NCBI GenBank assembly: GCA_020216895.1 | Contig: JAIWOM010000054.1 | Span: 1-8,531 of the forward strand | DNA from: Microcella sp. | Lineage (GTDB): Bacteria; Actinomycetota; Actinomycetes; Actinomycetales; Microbacteriaceae | DNA length: 8,531 nt | Reading direction: 5' to 3' | Shown here: in pieces, positions 1 through 6,199 of the stretch | Position numbering within the stretch: position 1 is the stretch's first letter | How the letters are laid out: each line of letters begins with the position of its first letter | The notes under the pieces: generated by a model | Told to the model about the DNA's origin: nothing | The model's database searches: none | What the model saw: the letters and a program-made list of their open reading frames with translations, nothing else | Program-made: the position numbers and the translations under genes

Positions 1-2
1 CC

Positions 3-407
3 CCGAGCCCGAGCCCCACGCCCAGCGCACCGGAGGTCGACCCGGCGGCGGTCGCGGCCGCCCGCGAGTCGCTCGCCGCCAGCATCTCCAGCGGCAACAC
101 GGCCGCGCTGGCCAGCTGGGCCACCGACCCGATCCGGGTCGTCATCGCCGCCTCCAGCTTCTCGGAGGACCTCTCGCCCGACGACGCGGCCCTGCAGGCG
201 GACTACATCGTCGATCTGACGGTGACCTGGGACTTCGCGCTGCCCGAAGCGACGATCGACCAGTACCGGGCGGGCGACTACGCCACCTACTTCCCTGCGG
301 ACGTCCTGGTGGGGCGGTCGAGCACGGGGGGCGTGGTCGCGTTCACTCTGACGGGCGACCACGCGAGCACGATGTTCATGTGCATCGACGAGATGCTGCT
401 GCTCTAG
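3..407 (+). CDS. C-terminal part of an unrecognised protein with a Pro/Ser linker (5' end outside window)
   Basis: The reading frame is open from the window edge (first full codon at 3) to a TAG stop at 405-407, giving 134 residues with no start codon needed inside the window. An internal ATG at 222 gives only 61 residues; the frame upstream of it is just as protein-like, so that ATG is probably not the start. The visible part opens with a low-complexity linker (PSPSPTPSAP). A probable helix follows (about residues 14-45, Ala/Ser-rich), then a compact segment with alternating hydrophobic residues ending in MFMCIDEMLLL. The linker is typical of actinobacterial secreted proteins, lipoproteins or proteins with an outer domain after a membrane segment, but the deciding N-terminus is missing. 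I do not recognise the C-terminal domain and assign no function. A strong hairpin 40 bases after the stop suggests this is the last gene of its transcript. Confidence 0.75.
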   Translation, partial: PSPSPTPSAPEVDPAAVAAARESLAASISSGNTAALASWATDPIRVVIAASSFSEDLSPDDAALQADYIVDLTVTWDFALPEATIDQYRAGDYATYFPADVLVGRSSTGGVVAFTLTGDHASTMFMCIDEMLLL

Positions 408-446
408 CGGCCCTGCTCTGAGTCGCACTCCGCATCCGGCGGAGGT

Positions 447-489
447 GGTCGATGCCCTGAGCCAACCCGAATGGCTCGGGGCATCGACC
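447..489 (+). terminator. Strong hairpin, probable terminator of the gene ending at 407
   Basis: The arms 447-464 and 472-489 form an 18-bp stem with a 7-base loop (465-471). The only non-Watson-Crick pair is 458/478, which is U·G in plus-strand RNA but A·C in minus-strand RNA, so the structure favours plus-strand transcription. It starts 40 bases after the stop at 407. There is no U-tract, as is common for actinobacterial terminators. A small 6-bp hairpin (428-444) precedes it. Confidence 0.7.
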
Positions 490-681
490 CTGCCGGGCGG
501 CGTGCTCTCACAGACCTGAAGGGGGGCGTTCGCACGCCGGGGCGGGTCCCCGAACCCGGCTCCTCCATGGTCGCCCTCGCCGGTCTGCCCGGCAACCGAC
601 CGCATCGGCGGGGATTCGCTCTGCGAACACCACCGCCCCCGGCGGCGGGCTGCGATCGGCCCGCGCGACGACCCGGGATAC
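490..681. other. Intergenic stretch with no convincing gene
   Basis: This sequence lies between the two terminator hairpins. Short open frames exist on both strands, but they are Arg/Pro/Gly-rich, overlap each other and run through the hairpins, as expected by chance at this G+C content. The only structure I see is a perfect 8-bp stem (498-505 with 532-539) whose 26-base loop contains six consecutive G on the plus strand (six C on the minus). I see no credible promoter on either strand. Confidence 0.6.
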
Positions 682-715
682 GGCGAAGGCCCGGTCTTTC
701 GACCGGGCCTTCGCC
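682..715 (-). terminator. Hairpin terminator downstream of tRNA-fMet
   Basis: A perfect 15-bp stem (682-696 with 701-715) closes a 4-base loop (697-700). It begins 18 bases after the 3' end of the minus-strand tRNA gene, the usual place for a tRNA terminator. No T-run follows on either strand. Because the stem is perfect it could also stop plus-strand transcription entering from the left. Confidence 0.75.
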
Positions 716-733
716 CACCGGATCACCGGCGAC

Positions 734-810
734 TGGTTGCGGGGGCAGGATTTGAACCTACGACCTCTGGGTTATGAGCCCAGCGAGCTACCGAGCTGCT
801 CCACCCCGCG
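734..810 (-). tRNA. Initiator tRNA-fMet (anticodon CAT)
   Basis: The 77-base minus-strand sequence folds as a full tRNA. It starts CGCGGGG, has the D-arm AGCTCGGTAGCT, and an anticodon stem-loop CTGGG-CTCATAA-CCCAG with anticodon CAT at 776-774. The T-loop is TTCAAAT and the gene ends CCCCGCA plus an encoded CCA (736-734). Two marks identify it as initiator rather than elongator: the unpaired C1/A72 at the top of the acceptor stem, and the three consecutive G-C pairs at the base of the anticodon stem. It closely resembles the Escherichia coli fMet tRNA. The T-stem has one U·G wobble. The gene starts 41 bases after the stop of the GAF-domain gene on the same strand and is followed by a strong hairpin. 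A chance open frame on the opposite strand (from 737) is a well-known tRNA-derived false protein. Confidence 0.97.
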
Positions 811-820
811 GCGTGCTTCC

Positions 821-826
821 AGGGTA
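821..826 (-). promoter_or_regulatory. Candidate -10 element (TACCCT) for the tRNA-fMet gene
   Basis: On the minus strand TACCCT fits the actinobacterial TAnnnT -10 pattern and lies 10 bases before the mature 5' end of the tRNA, so a transcript would start about 3-4 bases upstream of it. I find no good -35 at the usual spacing. The alternative is read-through from the GAF-domain gene. Confidence 0.35.
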
Positions 827-851
827 GCAGGCCGGGCGGTGCGGCCGCGAA

Positions 852-2141
852 TCAGCCCGCCACCGAGGACAGCGCGGGAGCCGTTACTGCGCTCGCGATG
901 TCGGGGCTCGTCGGTGCTCCCGGCGTCCAGGCGGGAACCGCGAGCGGCTCGGCCTGCAGCGCCCGCTCGACCCGCCGCGCGAGCCGGCGCAGCACCGCCA
1001 TGTCGGCCGCGCTCGTGAGGTTGCGGGGCTTGGTGTCGATCACGCAGAGGGCACCGATGCGGCGGCCCTCGGCGTCTTCGATGGGCACGCCGGCGTAATA
1101 GCGGATGCCGCCGTGCTCGACCAGCGGGTTGCGCGCGAAGCGCGGATCCCGCGGGGCGTCGGGCACCACCATGCCGTCCTCGTTGCGCACCGCGACCGCG
1201 CAGAACGACTGCTCGATCGGCACCGAATCGAGCTCGAGGCCGAATCGGGCCGCGTGCCACTGGGTGTCGGTTCCGAGCACCGTGATCACGGCGGTGGGCG
1301 CGTTCAGCGATGCGGCGGCCATCGTCACGATGTGGTCGAGTCGGGGCGCGCTGTCGCTCAGGATGCTCGCGATGCGGTCGGCGTCCTCATGACCCGAGGC
1401 CACAGAATCCGGCGAGGGCTGCGCGGCGCCGAGACGACGGGCCGGCAGGTGCTCGAGCAGCTCGTCGGCCAGCTGGGCACCCCACAGCTCCACGGTCTCG
1501 GGGGAGACGCGCCCGGCGACCCGCTGCGCCTCGGGCAGCAGCGTGGTGCGCACTCCCGAGTGCTCCTCGGCGGCCGCCTCGGTGATCGCGTTGAGTCCGG
1601 AGGTGAACGCATCGATCACGCGACCGTGAGCGAGCCCGACTGCCGGTTCGTCACGGAGCGCGGGGATCGCCACCATGAGCAGCACGCGCCCGTCGGTGAC
1701 CCGGTGCTGCCAGATGCCCATCGCCGACCGCACGCGGTCGCGCCAGTCGCGAGGTGCGATACCGCGCAGCGCGTCGATGTCGCCCACCGTGGTGATGACG
1801 GCGTCGTAGAGCGCGAGCTCGACGGTGCCGAGCACCGCCGTGAGCCCGACCGCGGTGAGCTCCGGGTCGGCGATGATGTCGACCACGGCGCCCCGACCCG
1901 TGCGGGCACGGAGGGCGCGCGCGATGGCTCCCGGCAGGGCGAGGTCGTGGGAAGTGAATCCGCGGCCCACCGCGGCACCGCCGCCGATCAGCAGAATGCG
2001 ACGGGGCTGCGGCCCGTCAGCGACGGCGCGCGCAGGCCCGAGCGGGCGCTTCTCCGTCGCGAAAGCGCGACACGCGCCGTCGGCCCAGTCCGCGATCATC
2101 GGACGGGCGACACTCATTGCAGCGGCAGATAGTGCCGACAC
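852..2141 (-). CDS. Degenerate SGNH-hydrolase-like domain fused to a GAF domain
   Basis: This encodes 429 residues from a GTG at 2141-2139, chosen because AGGA (2151-2148) lies 6 bases before it. A TTG 15 bases upstream and an ATG at 2117 are alternatives. Residues about 48-233 look like an SGNH-hydrolase fold: a beta-strand plus turn (RILLIGGGAAVG), SHDLALPGAIARAL, a Gly-centred second block, and a strand leading to TVGDIDAL. The catalytic features appear lost. The GDS serine block reads GGGA, the Asn of the GxND block is replaced, and no DxxH is visible near SPETVELWG. Residues about 266-397 are a GAF domain with recognisable signatures (SFCAVAV, VVPDAPRDPRFARNPLV, YYAGVPI, IGALCVID). GAF domains bind small ligands or sense redox state; this one's ligand is unknown. 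No signal peptide or membrane helix is seen, so it is probably cytoplasmic. The last 30 residues are Ala/Pro-rich. It is most likely a regulatory or sensing protein rather than an esterase. Confidence 0.85.
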   Translation of the reverse strand: MSALSAAAMSVARPMIADWADGACRAFATEKRPLGPARAVADGPQPRRILLIGGGAAVGRGFTSHDLALPGAIARALRARTGRGAVVDIIADPELTAVGLTAVLGTVELALYDAVITTVGDIDALRGIAPRDWRDRVRSAMGIWQHRVTDGRVLLMVAIPALRDEPAVGLAHGRVIDAFTSGLNAITEAAAEEHSGVRTTLLPEAQRVAGRVSPETVELWGAQLADELLEHLPARRLGAAQPSPDSVASGHEDADRIASILSDSAPRLDHIVTMAAASLNAPTAVITVLGTDTQWHAARFGLELDSVPIEQSFCAVAVRNEDGMVVPDAPRDPRFARNPLVEHGGIRYYAGVPIEDAEGRRIGALCVIDTKPRNLTSAADMAVLRRLARRVERALQAEPLAVPAWTPGAPTSPDIASAVTAPALSSVAG

Positions 2142-2190
2142 GAGGCTTCCTTCCAAGCCCCCCTTCGCCCTCTACGGTAGGGCGCGAAGG
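2142..2190 (-). promoter_or_regulatory. Two abutting hairpins in the leader of the SGNH/GAF gene, Shine-Dalgarno in a loop
   Basis: Read as minus-strand RNA, the first hairpin (2190-2162) pairs 2190-2185 with 2167-2162 and 2182-2179 with 2171-2168, leaving a two-base bulge and a 7-base loop. The second begins at the very next base. Positions 2161-2155 pair with 2148-2142 (six Watson-Crick pairs and one G·U), and the 6-base loop is GGAAGG, part of the Shine-Dalgarno. The GTG start follows immediately at 2141. This would display or control the ribosome site. Alternatively TACCGT (2179-2174) is a -10 element and transcription starts inside the first inverted repeat. Confidence 0.45.
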
Positions 2191-2219
2191 TGACGGCGCG
2201 TCATCCCCCGAGGAGGGCA

Positions 2220-2234
2220 TCCCCGAACGGGGGA
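2220..2234. promoter_or_regulatory. Short inverted repeat TCCCC-GAACG-GGGGA
   Basis: This five-base-arm inverted repeat sits between the methyltransferase stop (2283) and the SGNH/GAF start. A second ATCCCC copy lies 16 bases to its left (2203-2208 versus 2219-2224), in the same orientation. It could be an operator, or a short terminator hairpin for the methyltransferase transcript; the sequence does not decide. Confidence 0.3.
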
Positions 2235-2282
2235 CACACCGACACGTCTACCCCGTGCGGCAGGACGTGCTCGGGCTGACCG

Positions 2283-3164
2283 TCAGGCCCGGCGGGTCGC
2301 GCCGAGGCTCATTCCGAGCGGCAGCCACGGCGTGCCGGGCCACTGCCAGAGCCCGTCGCCGCGGGGCTCGAGAGCCGAGAACATCGGCCACGGCACGGCA
2401 TCGTGCTCGTGCACGAAATCGAGGGTCAGCCCGGCGTCGATGAGGGCGGTGAGCGTCTGCCCCAGGGGGTGCATGAACTCGATCGTGCGCGACACCTCGA
2501 GCACCGCATCCGGATCGGCGTAGTCGGCGGACTCGTCGAGCTGCAGCGGCGCCGTCTCGAAGTACGAGAAGCGCGGAGCCGGGAAGAGCGCGGGGCCGCC
2601 GTCGAGCAGAGCCGCGGGGGCACCCTCGGGCACCTCGTCGAACACGAAGGCCGACGGATGCCCGTCTGCGAAGTACAGCCGCCCGCCGGGCTTCAGGAAC
2701 CAGGCGATGATGCGCGCCCACTCGGCGATGTCGGGCAGCCAGCCGATCGTGCCCCACGTCGTGAAGACGACGTCGAAGCCCTCCGGGTCGGGCAGGGCGT
2801 GGCGGGCGCCGTAGAGGTCGGCGCAGACGAAGCGACTGCGATCGCCCAACCCGAGCTCGTCGGCGAGCGCCCGCGCCTGCTTCACCGCGGGCATCGAGAA
2901 GTCGAGCCCGACGACCTCGGCGCCGCGCTGTGCGAGCACGAGCGTGTCGGCCCCGAAGTGGCACTGCAGGTGCAGCACCCGGAGTCCCGCCCAGCCGTCG
3001 GGCGCGATGCGCCCCAGCTCGGCCTCCTCGATCGGATAGAGCCGGCCGCGCCCCTCGCGCAGCGGGGTCAGGTCGTAGAAGTCGCTCGCGACGTGCACGG
3101 GCACGACCGCATCCCAGTGGGCCCGGTTGAGCCGGGCCCACTCGGGCTCGTCGGTCTGCGCCAT
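2283..3164 (-). CDS. Class I SAM-dependent methyltransferase
   Basis: The protein has 293 residues. Its N-terminus carries the pattern W-x-x-x-N-x-x-H-W-D (EWARLNRAHWD, about residues 8-18), and the Rossmann-type SAM domain follows. Motif I is VLHLQCHFGADTL (63-75), the acidic residue ending strand 2 is D88 in GLDFS, a further acidic motif is CADLY (114-118), motif IV is DVVFTTWGTIGWL (131-143), and the post-motif loop is LKPGGRLYF (157-165). The C-terminal part (about 190-293), rich in aromatics and acidic residues, probably shapes the substrate site. The substrate cannot be read from the sequence. It is expected to be cytoplasmic. The ATG at 3164-3162 has no clear Shine-Dalgarno, but the conserved pattern starts within ten residues of it, which supports this start. 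It lies 42 bases after the UPF0182 stop on the same strand, so co-transcription is likely. The motif I variant LQCHFG replaces the usual glycine-rich loop. Confidence 0.9.
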   Translation of the reverse strand: MAQTDEPEWARLNRAHWDAVVPVHVASDFYDLTPLREGRGRLYPIEEAELGRIAPDGWAGLRVLHLQCHFGADTLVLAQRGAEVVGLDFSMPAVKQARALADELGLGDRSRFVCADLYGARHALPDPEGFDVVFTTWGTIGWLPDIAEWARIIAWFLKPGGRLYFADGHPSAFVFDEVPEGAPAALLDGGPALFPAPRFSYFETAPLQLDESADYADPDAVLEVSRTIEFMHPLGQTLTALIDAGLTLDFVHEHDAVPWPMFSALEPRGDGLWQWPGTPWLPLGMSLGATRRA

Positions 3165-3206
3165 GTGCGGAGTCGGATCGTCTGCAGTTCGGGCTGCTCG
3201 CTCGGG

Positions 3207-6095
3207 CTACTCGCTCAGCGCGAGAGCCCGCTCGAGGGCCTCCTGCAGGCGCTGGTCGGCTTCGGCCGCGGCGACCAGATCGTTGTCCGCGTACGCCTGC
3301 TGGCGCTCGAGCAGGGCCTGGCGGGCATCCTGCAGCGCCGCTGCCAGCTCGGCCGAGATCTCGACACCGGGCTCGGTCGGGTCGGTCGGCTCCGTGGGAT
3401 CGGTCGGCTCGGTGGGGTCCGTCGGATCCGTGGGGTCGACGTCGCCGTCGCCGGCGTTCGCTCCCGAGTCGCCGCCGAACAGCATGTCGAGCGCCTCGTC
3501 GAGCGTGTCCTCGAAGGCGATCCGCTCACCGAAGGCCACCAGCACCTTGCGCAGCAGCGGGAAGCTGGTCTCACCCGTCGAGCGCACGTAGACCGGCTGC
3601 ACGTACAGGAACCCGCCGCCGACCGGGAGGGTCAGCAGGTTGCCCTGCAGCACCTCGGTCTCACCGCGCTGCAGCAGCGCCAGCTGGTTCGCCACCTCCG
3701 TGTCGGAGTTGAACTGGTTCTGCACCTGGCCGGGGCCGGGGATCGTCTGCGACGGGAGCGTGAGCAGCGTCAGCTTGCCGTAGTCCTCCCCCGCATCCGC
3801 GTTCGCCGCGAGGTAGCCGGTGAGCACGTTGCGCTCGTTCTCGCTCGCGGTGCGCGGGATGAAGGTCGAGTACAGCGTGAAGCCGGGGGCGTCAGCGCCG
3901 GGCACCTGCATGGTCAGGTAGTACGGCGGCTGCAGGGTCGGCGCGGCCGCGAGCGACGTCGGGTCGTTCGGCGTGCGCCACTCGTCGTCGGTCGAGAAGA
4001 ACGAGCCCGGGTCGGTCACGTGGTACGCGCCGAGGATGTTGCGCTGCACCTTGAACAGGTCGGCCGGGTAGCGCACGTGCGACAGCAGCTGCTCGCTCAT
4101 CTCCGACGCCGGCTCGAGCGTGGTCGGGAAGATCTTCTGCCACGTCTGCAGGATCGGGTCCTCGGTGTCCCACGCGTAGAGGGTCACGCTGCCGTCGTAG
4201 GCATCGACCGTCGCCTTCACCGAGTTGCGGATGTAGTTGATCTGGTCGAGCGGGAACGCCGGCGCGGGCGTGTACGTGTCGGCGATGGCCTGACTGAGCG
4301 CCACCGTCGTCGAGTACGGGTAGTTCGCCGTGGTCGTATAGCCGTCGATCACCCAGACGATGCGCCCGTCGACGATCGCCGGGTACGGGTCGTTGTCGAG
4401 CGTCAGGTACGGCGCCGCCTTCTGCACGCGGTCGAGCGGGTTGCGGTCGTAGAGGATCTGCGACTCGTCGGTGACCGCCTCCGAGAGGAAGATCTGCTCC
4501 GACTGGAACTTGATCGCGTAGAGCAGGCGCTTGAACACGTTGTCGAGCGCCGGGCCGCCGTCACCGGTGAAGGTGTAGGTGGCGTTGCCCTCCTGATCGG
4601 CGCTGCCCTCCGACGGGAAGTCGAGCTCGAGGTTGTCGCCGCCGCCCACGATCGAGTAGGCGGGCGAGAACTCGCCGAAGTAGATGCGCGGCTGGTACTC
4701 GCCGAGCTCGTCGGTCAGCAGACCGCTGGCGGGGATGCCGCCTTCGAGGAACTGGGGTCGGCCGTCGTCGGTGCGCTGGTTGCCGTAAGCGGCGACGACG
4801 CCGTAGCCGTGCGTGAACACGATCGTGTTGTTGTACCAGTTCTGCGAGGTCTGGCCGGCGGGGTTGAGCTCGCGCAGCGAGATCACCGTGTCCTGCGTGC
4901 GGCCGTCGATCTCGTAGCGGCCCACGTCGAGGAACTCGGGGAACTGGTAGTACTGCCGGAACTGCTCGAGCTGCGCGAACGCGTCGCTGACGAGGGCGGG
5001 GTCGATGATGCGGATGTTCGCGGTGGTCTCCGCGTCCTCCCGCAGCGCGCCCTGCTCAGCGTCGGTGACCGCGTCGTACGAGATCTCCTCGATGCCGGAG
5101 ACGTTGTAGGCGTCGCGGGTGGCCTCGATGTTGCGCTCGATGAACGGCGCCTCGACGGTGCGGGCGCTCGGCTCGACCTGGAAGCGCTGCACGATCCAGG
5201 GGTAGACGCTGCCGATCAGCAGGCCGCTGATGACGAGGAGGGCGGTGCCGACGATGGGCAGGCGCCAGCGGCCGATGACCGCCGTGACGAGGAAGAGGAC
5301 GGCGACGAGCAGGGCGATGCCGGCGAGGATCGCGCGGCCCGGGATGGTCGCGTTGACCTCGGTGAAGCCCGCACCGATGGCGAGGAAGCCGTCGCTGGGC
5401 TGGATCACGGTCGCGTACTGGTCGAGCCAGATGCTGACCCCCTGCAGGGCCGCGTACAGCGCCGCGAGGATGGCGAGCTGGATGCGGGCGGTGCGCGAGA
5501 TGCGGATCTCGCGCCCGTTGACGCTGATCGCGCCGTAGAGGTAACTCGTGGCGAGCGCCGCGAGGCCCGCCAGCAGGATCACGGCGGAAGCGAAGGCCAC
5601 GACGCCGCGCCAGAAGGGGAGCTCCCAGACGAAGAAGGAGACGTCGAGGCCGAACTGCGGGTCGGTCTGGCCGAACGGCGTGCGGTTCCACCACTGCAGC
5701 ACGAGCTGCCACTGACCGGCCGCGGTGACACCGGCGAACAGGCCGAGCACCGCCGGGATGCCGAGCATCGCGACCTTCCGCAGCGGCTCGACGACCTCCT
5801 GGTAGCGGTCGAGCTGCGAGTTGAGCTTCGCGTAGACGGGCCGCGAGCGGTAGGCGATCTGCAGGCTCGCCCACACGGGCAGGAACATGCCGAGGAAGCC
5901 GACGAGGAACATGGCGCCGGTCGCGATCCACTGCGTCGTCAGAACGGGAAGGAACCCGAGCTGGTCGAACCAGAGGATGTCGGTGTACACGTTCGCGAAG
6001 ACGAAGAACAGCACGACCAGCGCGCCGAGGATGGCGGCGGAGATCGCGAGGGTCGAACGGGAACGGTTGGCGGGCGGCGCTGCGGTGGTCGTCAC
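3207..6095 (-). CDS. UPF0182 family seven-helix membrane protein with large outer domain
   Basis: The protein has 962 residues from a GTG at 6095-6093, with GGGAG ending five bases before it. Seven hydrophobic segments lie at about 14-37, 52-76, 107-126, 161-187, 204-222, 255-274 and 280-302. A roughly 580-residue domain follows, presumably outside the membrane. Family-typical blocks are visible: TDPQFGLDVSFFVWELPFW between helices 3 and 4, and EAPFIERNIEATRDAYN after helix 7. The outer domain ends near residue 870. Next come a Gly/Asp-rich stretch, a tandem acidic (D/E)-P-T repeat (residues 887-909) and a final Ala/Glu/Leu-rich helix (about 912-962), probably a coiled coil. Length and architecture match the family (COG1615, PF03699), whose biochemical function is, to my knowledge, unknown. 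It lies downstream of the PDZ/Lon protease gene (99-base gap) and upstream of the methyltransferase. Some actinobacterial neighbours have the same PDZ/Lon association. No enzyme motif was recognised. Confidence 0.95.
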   Translation of the reverse strand: MTTTAAPPANRSRSTLAISAAILGALVVLFFVFANVYTDILWFDQLGFLPVLTTQWIATGAMFLVGFLGMFLPVWASLQIAYRSRPVYAKLNSQLDRYQEVVEPLRKVAMLGIPAVLGLFAGVTAAGQWQLVLQWWNRTPFGQTDPQFGLDVSFFVWELPFWRGVVAFASAVILLAGLAALATSYLYGAISVNGREIRISRTARIQLAILAALYAALQGVSIWLDQYATVIQPSDGFLAIGAGFTEVNATIPGRAILAGIALLVAVLFLVTAVIGRWRLPIVGTALLVISGLLIGSVYPWIVQRFQVEPSARTVEAPFIERNIEATRDAYNVSGIEEISYDAVTDAEQGALREDAETTANIRIIDPALVSDAFAQLEQFRQYYQFPEFLDVGRYEIDGRTQDTVISLRELNPAGQTSQNWYNNTIVFTHGYGVVAAYGNQRTDDGRPQFLEGGIPASGLLTDELGEYQPRIYFGEFSPAYSIVGGGDNLELDFPSEGSADQEGNATYTFTGDGGPALDNVFKRLLYAIKFQSEQIFLSEAVTDESQILYDRNPLDRVQKAAPYLTLDNDPYPAIVDGRIVWVIDGYTTTANYPYSTTVALSQAIADTYTPAPAFPLDQINYIRNSVKATVDAYDGSVTLYAWDTEDPILQTWQKIFPTTLEPASEMSEQLLSHVRYPADLFKVQRNILGAYHVTDPGSFFSTDDEWRTPNDPTSLAAAPTLQPPYYLTMQVPGADAPGFTLYSTFIPRTASENERNVLTGYLAANADAGEDYGKLTLLTLPSQTIPGPGQVQNQFNSDTEVANQLALLQRGETEVLQGNLLTLPVGGGFLYVQPVYVRSTGETSFPLLRKVLVAFGERIAFEDTLDEALDMLFGGDSGANAGDGDVDPTDPTDPTEPTDPTEPTDPTEPGVEISAELAAALQDARQALLERQQAYADNDLVAAAEADQRLQEALERALALSE
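3369..3437 (-). repeat. In-frame tandem (D/E)PT repeat in the UPF0182 gene
   Basis: Sixty-nine bases encode about seven and two-thirds copies of the tripeptide DPT or EPT (residues 887-909). D and E partly alternate, giving a partial six-residue period (EPTDPT). Neighbouring 9-base units are near-identical but vary at wobble positions. It forms an acidic, proline-rich linker between the outer domain and the C-terminal helix. Confidence 0.85.
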
Positions 6096-6128
6096 GGGGG
6101 CTCCCAGAGTCGGCGGGCGAACCCCGTC

Positions 6129-6134
6129 AGACTA
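6129..6134 (-). promoter_or_regulatory. Candidate -10 element (TAGTCT) for UPF0182
   Basis: On the minus strand TAGTCT fits TAnnnT and lies about 33 bases before the GTG start, leaving room for the Shine-Dalgarno at GGGAG. No recognisable -35 is present 16-18 bases upstream. UPF0182 could instead be transcribed from the PDZ/Lon promoter across the 99-base gap, since no terminator hairpin was seen there. Confidence 0.3.
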
Positions 6135-6173
6135 TCGGGCCGAGTCTTGGAAGCACCCTCGACCGGGGGCTCT

Positions 6174-6199
6174 GTTCGCCGTCAGCGTTCGCCGTCAGC
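6174..6199. repeat. Perfect 13-bp tandem duplication at the PDZ/Lon stop codon
   Basis: The unit GTTCGCCGTCAGC occurs twice head to tail (6174-6186 and 6187-6199). The right copy contains the TGA stop of the protease gene (6197-6195 on the minus strand), and the left copy lies just after it. This looks like a replication-slippage duplication; the coding sequence is not changed. Confidence 0.9.

Noticed and set aside
404..755. Short overlapping open frames on both strands in the left intergenic region
   Set aside because: They run through perfect terminator hairpins and have Arg/Pro/Gly-rich chance composition without ribosome sites.
737..1018. Plus-strand open frame beginning MRGQDLNLRPLGYEPSELPSC
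   Set aside because: Its first part is the antisense of tRNA-fMet, a well-known source of false proteins in databases. The rest is antisense to the SGNH/GAF gene.
1113..2132. Plus-strand 339-codon open frame
   Set aside because: It is Arg/Gly/His-rich and lies fully antisense to the SGNH/GAF gene, whose GAF motifs are clear. It is an effect of high G+C content.
2248..3141. Minus-strand 297-codon frame overlapping the methyltransferase
   Set aside because: Its composition is dominated by Arg and Ala, and the overlapping frame carries all the methyltransferase motifs.
5056..5931. Minus-strand 291-codon frame inside UPF0182
   Set aside because: It is an Arg/Pro/His-rich shadow frame; the overlapping frame encodes the expected membrane helices of UPF0182.
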